Part shown: positions 1 through 5,612 of the stretch, in pieces
How positions within the stretch are numbered: position 1 is the first letter of the stretch
Layout: each line of letters begins with the position of its first letter
DNA from: CAZCFB01 sp964511535
Lineage (GTDB): Bacteria; Myxococcota_A; Polyangia; GCA-2747355; CAZCFB01
NCBI GenBank assembly: GCA_964511535.1
Contig: CAZEFW010000256.1
Coordinates: 1-8,137, forward strand
DNA length: 8,137 bases
Direction: 5' to 3'
Made by a program: the position numbers and the translations under genes
The notes under the pieces: model-generated
Databases searched by the model: none
Told to the model about the DNA's origin: nothing
The model's input: the letters and a program-made list of their open reading frames with translations, nothing else

Positions 1-765
1 GATCTTCAATGGATCATTGATGAGGTTGTTGGAAAGCTAACCGGAGTTTCATTGAAGCGCAAAGTGGCAAGAAGCGAGCGTGCGCCTCGCGCAATTCCTG
101 CATCCGCTACCAAGAAAAGAGCGGGCGGCCGCGTAGGCCCAAGGCCTCGCTTCAGCGTTCTTACCGTCGCAGGATCGCCCAGGGGCGCTCAAGTCATGGT
201 TAGGGGGCCTGATGGGTTTTCGATGAGCAAGACAATGCCGGCGGTTTTTCGAGATGTCCCACCGGGCTTGTATCGGATTACTATCAGCAAAAAGGGCTAC
301 CAGCAGGTGCTAAAGAGACTCGTCATTGAGCCTGGTGAGGATGGAGTGGAAACTGCGCGTCTTAAGAAGCAGACCGTGGCCGTTCGGAGACCCACACCTA
401 CGCGCGCTAAATTGTTAATTACAAAGCGGCGCCCTTCAACTGCCCGCGTTAGGAGGACGCAAGGCAAAGCCCGACCCATGGAGTCTGGAAAAAATCCTCC
501 CGCTCCGGCCAAGGCCGCTGCCTGCGTCAAAGGAAAAATCACCACAATGTATCGGTACAAAGGGGAAACGATGTTGTCATTTACATTTCCAGCAAGACAC
601 GGCGTTGGTCCTGGCTGCAAGGGGCATGTGCTTGCAGGCTCCAGCAGCAAGCACCTCGCCAATGGGGCTATTACAGTTCAGAAATGCTCCGGAAATCGTT
701 GTATCGCCAACACGTCGCTCAGCACAATCGGAAGGCACCGTAGGGTGTGCGTTCGGCCCAAGTAG
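1..765 (+). CDS. 3' part of a PEGA-domain protein (5' end outside window)
   Basis: The reading frame is open from base 1 to a TAG at 763-765 (254 residues visible). A TTG at 52 is the first start-like codon, but the frame runs through it without a break and no Shine-Dalgarno precedes it, so I treat the gene as 5'-truncated. Residues 1-15 (ending DEVVGKLTG) look like the end of the conserved N-terminal domain found in exported deltaproteobacterial proteins. A basic Pro/Ala/Arg linker follows, then a PEGA-type beta domain at about 51-122 (PPGLYRITISKKGY is its typical core), a second basic linker, and a C-terminal domain holding all five cysteines with a GVGPGCKGHVLAG motif. PEGA domains usually sit in surface or periplasmic proteins or at the end of kinases. 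The precise function is unknown. It converges on the protease gene, whose stop lies 62 bases away. Confidence 0.75.
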   Translation, partial: DLQWIIDEVVGKLTGVSLKRKVARSERAPRAIPASATKKRAGGRVGPRPRFSVLTVAGSPRGAQVMVRGPDGFSMSKTMPAVFRDVPPGLYRITISKKGYQQVLKRLVIEPGEDGVETARLKKQTVAVRRPTPTRAKLLITKRRPSTARVRRTQGKARPMESGKNPPAPAKAAACVKGKITTMYRYKGETMLSFTFPARHGVGPGCKGHVLAGSSSKHLANGAITVQKCSGNRCIANTSLSTIGRHRRVCVRPK

Positions 766-827
766 CAAATCTCAGTTCAAATGTGTGATGCTTGATATTC
801 GTCTACGACAGAGCGGATTTGAGGCCG

Positions 828-1913
828 CTATTGTTCCGTTTCTAGGAACCGATCAAGCTTCCTCTGCTTCTTGCGATGCTTCTTCTTTTTCTTGGCAACC
901 TCTCGCTGAAGACGTTGGGCAAGTATTCTCTTTCCTGAGATTAGGCTGCTGGAATAGCCTCCCTTGCTGCGCTTGAACGGCCGCGGCTCGAAGAAATTGC
1001 GGGGGCTCTTCTTTTTTGCCGGAGCCACCCACGAGGCCTTGCTGTTCTCTTTGCCGGGCGTGGCTTCTGTTTTGGTGGGGATTCGCGGCTTTGCTTTCTC
1101 AACATTGGCTGCTGCGAGGGGAGCGGTTGGTTTCCCTGCTGAGGCTTGAGCGCCAAGTTCGCTGACCGAGGGGAGCCTGCCCATCACACCGGTGATCCAG
1201 GTACGCACCGTGGTGGACTTGACAGCGAAACTGAGGCCCACGAGCGGGATCCCCTCTCTATTAACTCGCACGATGAAAGTATTCACACCGATTATGGAAC
1301 CCGAGCCGTCCAGCAGAGGCCCACCAGAATTTCCGGGGTTGATGGCGGTCTCGGTCTGAAAAACATGGTATCCGCCCACCCCTTTGTAATCATCATAGGC
1401 GGCGCTGATCTTTCCAGTGGTAAGGGTCCAGAGTGCACCACCTCCCGGATGCCCGATTGCAGCCGTGGGCTCACCGATTTCCACACCCTGAAGGTTGCTC
1501 AGCGGTAGGGCAGGGAGGCCATCCGGCGGCCGGAGGATCTGAAGCAAGGCGATATCGTAAGCCTCGTGCATGGCCACGAGCTTGGCAGGGTAGCGATGGT
1601 GCAAATCCTTGGAAGCATTGCCCGTGAGCCTGGCAGGCTTCAGAAACACCTGCAGGTCTCTCATGGCTCTGCCTCGTTCGGAGACAACATGGGTATTGGT
1701 CAGGACCAGTCCGCTCCGGTCTATGATGGTGCCGGTACCACGTGACATGGTTCCTTTGTGAACGCCCACGACCACTACCACAGCTGGTGAGGACTTTCGA
1801 AACACTCCTGCATAATCGATGGTCGACTTGTTCTGCGCTTCGGTCGCACCGCTCGCTACCATCGTGACTGTAATGGCGATTGATATGAATACATGTCGGC
1901 TCATTTGTCTCAT
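828..1913 (-). CDS. Exported trypsin-like serine protease, S1C (HtrA/DegP) type, without PDZ domain
   Basis: 361 residues. I chose ATG at 1913 because GGAG lies 5 bases upstream (1922-1919); an in-frame TTG at 1931 would add six residues without a good ribosome site. A signal peptide occupies about residues 1-26 (hydrophobic FISIAITVTMVASGA, cleavage near 23-26), so the protein is exported. The protease domain (about 30-245) has a complete catalytic triad: His75 in LTNTHVV, Asp120 in YDIALLQI and Ser196 in GNSGGPL, with IGHPGG typical of S1C enzymes. HtrA proteins normally have one or two C-terminal PDZ domains; here there is instead a ~115-residue low-complexity tail ending in a strongly basic stretch (about 341-355). 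It is the last gene of the three-gene operon, 29 bases after the lipoprotein gene, and ends in TAG. The likely role is periplasmic proteolysis or quality control; the substrate is unknown. Confidence 0.92.
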   Translation of the reverse strand: MRQMSRHVFISIAITVTMVASGATEAQNKSTIDYAGVFRKSSPAVVVVVGVHKGTMSRGTGTIIDRSGLVLTNTHVVSERGRAMRDLQVFLKPARLTGNASKDLHHRYPAKLVAMHEAYDIALLQILRPPDGLPALPLSNLQGVEIGEPTAAIGHPGGGALWTLTTGKISAAYDDYKGVGGYHVFQTETAINPGNSGGPLLDGSGSIIGVNTFIVRVNREGIPLVGLSFAVKSTTVRTWITGVMGRLPSVSELGAQASAGKPTAPLAAANVEKAKPRIPTKTEATPGKENSKASWVAPAKKKSPRNFFEPRPFKRSKGGYSSSLISGKRILAQRLQREVAKKKKKHRKKQRKLDRFLETEQ

Positions 1914-1942
1914 ATTCGCTCCGGTACCCAAGTCTTCTGTTT

Positions 1943-2833
1943 CTACCTGACTGCTCTCGCGCAGTCTATGTGGACCGCTGCCAGCGAATGGTATTCGTTT
2001 TCGTCTTCATCGAACCACCTGGCCAGGACCCTTGCGCCGCGCATGGCAACGCGTGTTGTCGTACGGGATACATCGACGAGTGTGTCGCCGGCACCGAATC
2101 CTCCGCTTGACGAGGATTCACGCATGCCCTCCAATTTGACCTTTACCGACCGTGCCAACTCCTCGAGCGCTGCTTCATCCGCGGCAACAAGGGAGGGAGC
2201 TGCGAGTTCGAGCGCCCGAGCTGAGCCAACTGCCACATGCCAGCGACTTGTCGCCGGGGGGGTGTCCACCCACCGTGGTCGGAGTCTTCCTTTGCCCCGT
2301 GTCCCGATGTGAGGCTGGCCAACACCGCAGGTCTGAATGGGCAATTCCAGCAGGCAGAAGGCTGTTGCCTCTGGATGATAAATGACTGTTCGATTCATGA
2401 CCGCGTTCTGGCTGATCCGCGATTTGATCCCGGGTGTCACCGAAAATTCTGCATGATGTTCCACGATCCCTGCACCGCCGCTTGCTTCTTGGCGCGAACT
2501 CACCATGACCGCCACAACGCGAGCAAGGCTCGCGGTGGCATTTTCGCAAGCAGACAAGATGGCGTCCGATTCCGGATATGCAAGGGGAGCAGCGCCCATT
2601 GCGGAGTACCTGGAGGCAGCTGCGGTTGGTGGCTCCCAAATCCAGATTGGCAGGGGGCCGGACTTCTGCTCATTCATGCGGATCAAAGACGGATCTGCTG
2701 TCCAGTCTGTGTAGCTGATCCTGGAGGGCGCGGGCGCAGAAGGTAGAACCGCGGGTTTGTTGCAGCCAGCCTGTACCATGAAAGCCAGAGAAAGAATGGC
2801 ACCAAGCACTGGAGGGTTGCTGCGAGGCCGCAT
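1943..2833 (-). CDS. Lipoprotein with two tandem LPP20-like units
   Basis: 296 residues from ATG at 2833. Signal peptide with lipobox VQAGC, so Cys24 would be lipidated; Asn follows at +2. The body contains two units of similar architecture. Unit 1 (about 60-168) starts with IWEPPT and SAMGAA; unit 2 (about 185-292) starts with RWVDTPP and VAVGSA. Each continues with an Ala-rich helix (ATASLARVVAVMV; ALEELARSVKVKL), a Glu/Ser/Gly segment, and a strand ending like the LPP20 'LA-x-x' finish (LLELPI; LAAVHI). This W-x-x-PP plus xVG-A plus helix pattern is that of LPP20-family lipoproteins, known from Helicobacter outer membranes. The start lacks a strong Shine-Dalgarno and lies 17 bases after the upstream stop, so translational coupling is plausible. 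Stop is TAG. Molecular role unknown. Confidence 0.88.
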   Translation of the reverse strand: MRPRSNPPVLGAILSLAFMVQAGCNKPAVLPSAPAPSRISYTDWTADPSLIRMNEQKSGPLPIWIWEPPTAAASRYSAMGAAPLAYPESDAILSACENATASLARVVAVMVSSRQEASGGAGIVEHHAEFSVTPGIKSRISQNAVMNRTVIYHPEATAFCLLELPIQTCGVGQPHIGTRGKGRLRPRWVDTPPATSRWHVAVGSARALELAAPSLVAADEAALEELARSVKVKLEGMRESSSSGGFGAGDTLVDVSRTTTRVAMRGARVLARWFDEDENEYHSLAAVHIDCARAVR

Positions 2834-2850
2834 CCTGAAGATTTCTGGTG

Positions 2851-3444
2851 CTACTTGACGGACTGATCGGGCGGCGTGGGGTACTCCTTCTTCAGAGTCT
2901 CATCCATCTTGTTGACCAGCTCCTGATGCCGCTCCTTGTACTTGTCCGCCAGCTTTGCCGCTGCGTCCTTGGCAGTCTTTTGAGCTGCCTCGACCAGTTT
3001 CTGGTAGTCAAGGCAGGTAAGCGCCAGCCACTCGCCGGTTGCAGTGTTCATATCGAACTTGACGGTTCTTGAGCTGGAGATGGACATCTTGTGGATGGAT
3101 CGGGTGGCCCCTTCGGCATGCTCATGGCCGACAGCCTCTTCCATGCCGGTGCCCACGGAATTCTGCAGGCTCTGCTCGAGGTACCCCATCACCTTGGTCG
3201 AGATCTGTTGGGCGAGCTCCTGCCGCCCCTTATCGGTCGCCAGCCGACGCCCCATGGAGGTGGTGGCAGCCTTGGCCGAAGTAGCGGCGCACAGCGGCGG
3301 CGGATTCATGAACCAGCTGGGGAACTCGCTCTTCTTCACCTGGTTGACCTGCTTCTTCCTGACGGTCTTGTTGGAGCCACCGCAGCCGGCGATCAGGCCA
3401 AAGGCCACCATCCCAATGAGAATTGCGTGCACAGGCTTGAACAT
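2851..3444 (-). CDS. LPP20-like lipoprotein, single domain
   Basis: 197 residues from ATG at 3444, preceded by GAGGTGA (3456-3450) with a 5-base gap. A GTG at 3453 is in frame but lies inside this ribosome site, so ATG is preferred. Residues 1-20 form a lipoprotein signal with an ideal lipobox LIAGC (Cys21). After a short basic spacer comes FPSWFMNPPP (about 41-50) and an Ala/Gln-rich helix with GRQELAQQISTKV, the typical start of LPP20-family domains. The stretch GEWLALTCLDYQKL corresponds to the family's closing strand and helix. The C-terminal ~45 residues are a highly charged, probably helical tail. It is the first gene of the minus-strand operon with the double-LPP20 lipoprotein and the protease, which suggests an envelope-associated complex or stress module. 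This is inference from context; no enzymatic motif is present. Confidence 0.88.
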   Translation of the reverse strand: MFKPVHAILIGMVAFGLIAGCGGSNKTVRKKQVNQVKKSEFPSWFMNPPPLCAATSAKAATTSMGRRLATDKGRQELAQQISTKVMGYLEQSLQNSVGTGMEEAVGHEHAEGATRSIHKMSISSSRTVKFDMNTATGEWLALTCLDYQKLVEAAQKTAKDAAAKLADKYKERHQELVNKMDETLKKEYPTPPDQSVK

Positions 3445-3513
3445 CGTCTTCACCTCTCCTTTCGATTTCTCTTTTGGCGAATCTGCCCTCAGATAGGTTT
3501 TCCCTCAAGGACC

Positions 3514-3531
3514 TGAGTCACACGTGAGTCA
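3514..3531. promoter_or_regulatory. Phased direct repeat TGAGTCA upstream of the lipoprotein operon
   Basis: TGAGTCA occurs at 3514-3520 and again at 3525-3531, an 11-base period (about one helical turn), with a CACGTG palindrome between and into the second copy. It lies 70-87 bases upstream of the first operon start (3444). This is the usual geometry for a regulator dimer site, but no regulator is known. A weak sigma-70-like pair (TTGAGG at 3508-3503 and CAGATT at 3485-3480, 17-base spacing, minus strand) lies between this repeat and the gene and is not convincing by itself. Confidence 0.35.
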
Positions 3532-3569
3532 TCGCATCCCTCACGCTGACCTGGTTATCTTGCATTCCC

Positions 3570-3784
3570 TCAGTTGGTGCGGATTCCATGATAGGTCAGC
3601 CTGGTTCCGGCACACAAGGCAGATGTTGAGGGTGAATCGCCCGGGGCCTCCAGAAGGCCTCGTTTGTTGAACAACGCCAAGAGCCTTCGGAAATCCTGGA
3701 GTAATTCAAGTCGCGGATCACTTCAATTTCCTCACGCAAGGAAAGCCGTACTCTCCCAGACTGATGGTGTCGGCAATTCTGCAT
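3570..3784 (-). pseudogene. Possible decayed small ORF with a one-base deletion
   Basis: On the minus strand, ATG at 3784 opens a frame containing LREEIEVIRDL. At about 3707/3706 a single missing base would link it to LELLQDFRRLLALFNKRGLL in the next frame, closing with TGA at 3572-3570. The joined D-L-E-L-L pattern resembles small leucine/glutamate-rich hypothetical proteins of deltaproteobacteria, but I recognise no named family. An alternative ATG at 3788 in another frame hits a stop quickly. It could equally be non-coding spacer upstream of the lipoprotein operon. Apart from this and the TGAGTCA repeat, I see nothing else in 3445-3808. Confidence 0.25.
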
Positions 3785-3808
3785 TCATAGGGCCAAGGGT
3801 CCCGGTAA

Positions 3809-4474
3809 TGTCTTGCCCCGCCGAATTAGGACACGGCCCAATGGAGGTCTCCTGACCAAGGAGAAGCATAATGCTTTGTACATGTCAGGAGGTTCAGGAT
3901 GCTCAGGAAGACCGGGCTGTCGCCCGCCGAGAAGCGGGAGGCAGTGCTCATGCCGTTGAGGCGGGAGGAGACTGCAGCCAAGATCGCTCGTCGGTATCGC
4001 ATCAGCGAAGCCACGTTGGGACGCTCTCGGGACGCCTTCCTCGAGGGTGGGCTCAAGGCCCTGCAGGATGGCAAGCGCGACCCTGTCGAGGACCAAAGCA
4101 AGGAGCTTCGCAAGCAGCTGGCGCAGCGGGACCAGGTGATCGGCGAACTGACCATCGTCAATCGGATACTTAAAAACTGCGGACGATCCGTACTGACGCC
4201 AGAGCTCCGAGTCCAGGTCACCGATGTTGTGGAGACGTCGCTCCCCACGGCCCGGCTCAACGCCGTGCTGACGGCGCTGGGTGTCAGCTGGTCGTCCTGG
4301 TACTACAAGTCGAAGTCCTCGATTCGCAGCCGTCGTCGTCGGTAGCCCCGCAAGGAACTGCCGCAGGAGACCTTCGCCGCGGTGCTCAAGACGGCCGAGG
4401 ACAATCCCTGGTATGGCTACAAGCGCATCGCGGTGATGTGCCGCCGCGACGGGGTCAAGGTCAGCGACCGGCAT
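3809..4474 (+). mobile_element. Truncated IS3-family insertion sequence (left part only)
   Basis: The left boundary is tentative: TGTCTTGCCCCGCCG beginning at 3809 has the TG start and GC-rich look of IS3-type terminal repeats, about 90 bases before the transposase ORF. The right boundary is sharp: orfB homology (VSDRH) ends at about 4474, and from 4475 the DNA is the opposite strand of an unrelated host gene fragment. The right terminal repeat and most of orfB, including the whole DDE catalytic core, are absent. No target duplication can be checked. The element cannot move by itself. Confidence 0.7.
3899..4474 (+). pseudogene. IS3-type transposase, orfA plus orfB N-terminus, interrupted and truncated
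   Basis: ATG at 3899 has a strong ribosome site (AGGAGG at 3887-3892, 6-base gap). The 148-codon open part has a helix-turn-helix at about residues 24-45 (TAAKIARRYRISEATLGRS) and a Leu-rich coiled coil at about 63-93 (LRKQLAQRDQVIGELTIVN), both standard for IS3 OrfA. The same frame then runs into an OrfB-like start (LGVSWSSWYYKSKSS), where OrfA and OrfB appear fused. A TAG at 4343-4345 stops it, yet the same frame continues beyond with typical OrfB sequence NPWYGYKRIAVMCRRDGVKV to about 4474. The catalytic rve domain is missing. No slippery heptamer is evident at the stop, so I regard it as a mutation. The gene is not functional as a transposase. Confidence 0.85.
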
Positions 4475-4685
4475 GCCGATGCGCATTACCTGCCCGGAAA
4501 GCGAGCGGTCTGCTGCGAGCGCGCCCTAAACGAACCTGGCAGCTTTTTGCAAAGCAGACCTTTTGGGAGTTGAATTGCTCCCGGTTCAGGGCTGCTCAGA
4601 TTTTGTCGCCGGGAACCACGCGGTAGCGCCCTGTGGTGGCAAGCTGATTTGCCAAGTAGTCGCGCAAGATACTTGCCATCGAAGG
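4475..4685 (-). pseudogene. Interrupted host gene, downstream fragment (exported protein of the PEGA-associated family)
   Basis: Reading the minus strand from the transposon edge gives SMASILRDYLANQLATTGRY, then RVVPGDKI, a TGA stop (4598-4596), and, in the same frame, ALNREQFNSQKVCFAKSCQ followed by VRLGRA. After an apparent 2-base loss in a GC run (about 4519-4524) the next frame continues LAADRSLSGQVMRIG up to about 4475. The pattern 'DYL-x-x-x-L-x-x-[TS]GR[YF]-x-V[VI]' followed by 'C-x-x-x-x-CQ-x-x-LG-x-ALAA' is that of conserved N-terminal domains in exported deltaproteobacterial proteins. The 3' remainder of the gene is missing where it meets the IS3 remnant. With the piece at 7843-8039 it makes one gene split by the transposon. 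Confidence 0.82.
4681..4685. repeat. Target site duplication, left copy (GAAGG)
   Basis: GAAGG lies directly outside the TGTTGA end of the transposon and recurs exactly outside the other end at 7843-7847. The match does not extend in either direction (C/A before, T/C after), so its length is exactly 5. Removing the element plus one copy restores an open frame in the surrounding host gene, which confirms the assignment. Confidence 0.9.
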
Positions 4686-4724
4686 TGTTGATTCCCGGAT
4701 TATCCCACCGGGAGTTTCTCTGGC
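4686..4724. repeat. Transposon left terminal inverted repeat
   Basis: TGTTGA at the very end, then a variable spacer, then CACCGGGAGTTTCTCTGGC at 4706-4724. The right end has the same two parts with a spacer eight bases longer. The end contains a second, inverted copy of CCCACCGGG (4704-4712) as CCCGGTGGG at 4766-4774, probably a subterminal transposase-binding box. Confidence 0.85.
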
Positions 4725-4760
4725 ACTTTGCCCGCTGACAGGGGCGTGATTCTCGGACTG

Positions 4761-4779
4761 CTCTGCCCGGTGGGCAGAG
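4761..4779. repeat. Perfect 8-bp hairpin inside the transposon left end
   Basis: CTCTGCCC (4761-4768), loop GGT, GGGCAGAG (4772-4779). It lies 36 bases beyond the ATPase stop and could end transcription of the transposon operon, but no T-run follows on the minus strand. Because its centre contains the CCCGGTGGG box also seen in the terminal repeat, a role in transposase binding is at least as likely. Confidence 0.5.
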
Positions 4780-4814
4780 TTGGAGGGTGAGTCAATTTGG
4801 GAGGCGGCGTCAGG

Positions 4815-5612
4815 TCAGGAGACCTCTGGCATGGCGGCCTCGACATGGACAGCGGTGACGGACTTCTGGCCGGCCAGTGCCGCGGCGGTCATGGCGTGGT
4901 GTGCCAGGAGGTTGACCTTTCTGGGCAGACCGTTTGTGGCCTGGAAGATGGCCTCGTGTGCGCCCGGGTCGAAGAGCGGTGCCTCGGTGCCGGCGAGCCT
5001 GAGGAGGTGTTGGAGGTAGGGCTCGAGTTCGCCGCGCTGCAGGCCGGGGAGGTGGTGGCGGATGACGATGCGCTGGTTGAGGGCCTCGTGCACGGCGAGC
5101 GACAGGCGTCGTCTGAGCTCGGCCTGCCCGACGAGCAGGAGGCAGAGGCGGTTTTCGGAGTCCATCTGGTAGTTGGTCAGCAGTCGGAGGTCTTCGAGGA
5201 TGTCGCTTCTGAGGTGGTGTGCCTCGTCGATGATGAGCACGGGTCGGATGCGTGCCTCGAGGCACAGCCTGCTGACCTCGGTTCTGATGACGCGGTAAAG
5301 GGCAGCGCGGCTTCGCTCGGTGGGCAGGCCCATCTCCCAGGCGATGGACTTGTAGGTGTCCATGACGTTGCCGGTGGACAGGGCGACGTAGAAGACACGG
5401 TATCGTCCGGTGTGCAGCGCGGCGCAGACCTTGCGGCAGATGGTGGTCTTTCCGCTGCCGGGCTCTCCGGTGAGCAGTCCGATGCCGCACAGGCGCAGCA
5501 GGTAGTTCAGGCGGGTCTGCAGCTCCTTGCTGGCGCCGGAGGCGTACAGCTCGTCGGGCTGGAGGATTTTAGCGAAGGGGTCTGCGGTCAGGCCGAAGTG
5601 CTTGCGGTACAT
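4815..5612 (-). CDS. ExeA/TniB-like AAA+ ATPase of the transposon
   Basis: 265 residues. Walker A GEPGSGKTT at 49-57, Walker B VLIIDEAH at 125-132 (Asp129, Glu130), sensor-1 region LLLVGQAEL at 158-166, a likely arginine finger in NQRI (Arg181), and sensor-2-like GLPRKVN at 228-234 (Arg231). The N-terminus YRKHFGLTADPF is the standard opening of the ExeA/AAA_22 family. In transposons such proteins (MuB, TnsC, TniB) use ATP to bind target DNA and stimulate the transposase; that role is inferred from the neighbour. The ATG overlaps the transposase TGA by one base (TGATG), with AGGAGG (5625-5620) about 7 bases upstream, so the two proteins are probably made together by translational coupling. 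All motifs are intact and the gene appears functional. Stop is TGA. Confidence 0.93.
   Translation of the reverse strand: MYRKHFGLTADPFAKILQPDELYASGASKELQTRLNYLLRLCGIGLLTGEPGSGKTTICRKVCAALHTGRYRVFYVALSTGNVMDTYKSIAWEMGLPTERSRAALYRVIRTEVSRLCLEARIRPVLIIDEAHHLRSDILEDLRLLTNYQMDSENRLCLLLVGQAELRRRLSLAVHEALNQRIVIRHHLPGLQRGELEPYLQHLLRLAGTEAPLFDPGAHEAIFQATNGLPRKVNLLAHHAMTAAALAGQKSVTAVHVEAAMPEVS

Noticed and set aside
766..827. Terminator between the two convergent genes
   Set aside because: No stable inverted repeat or T-run could be found in the 62-base gap.
1914..1931. TTG start at 1931 for the protease
   Set aside because: The ATG at 1913 has GGAG at the right distance and gives a normal signal peptide.
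4475..4626. Continuation of IS3 orfB in another frame (a GLLRARPKRT-like stretch)
   Set aside because: It looked like a frameshifted orfB, but the minus strand of the same bases gives a much better match to the host protein family, so the resemblance is chance.
4761..4779. Intrinsic terminator for the transposon operon
   Set aside because: The stem is good but no T-run follows on the minus strand; it was kept only as a hairpin.
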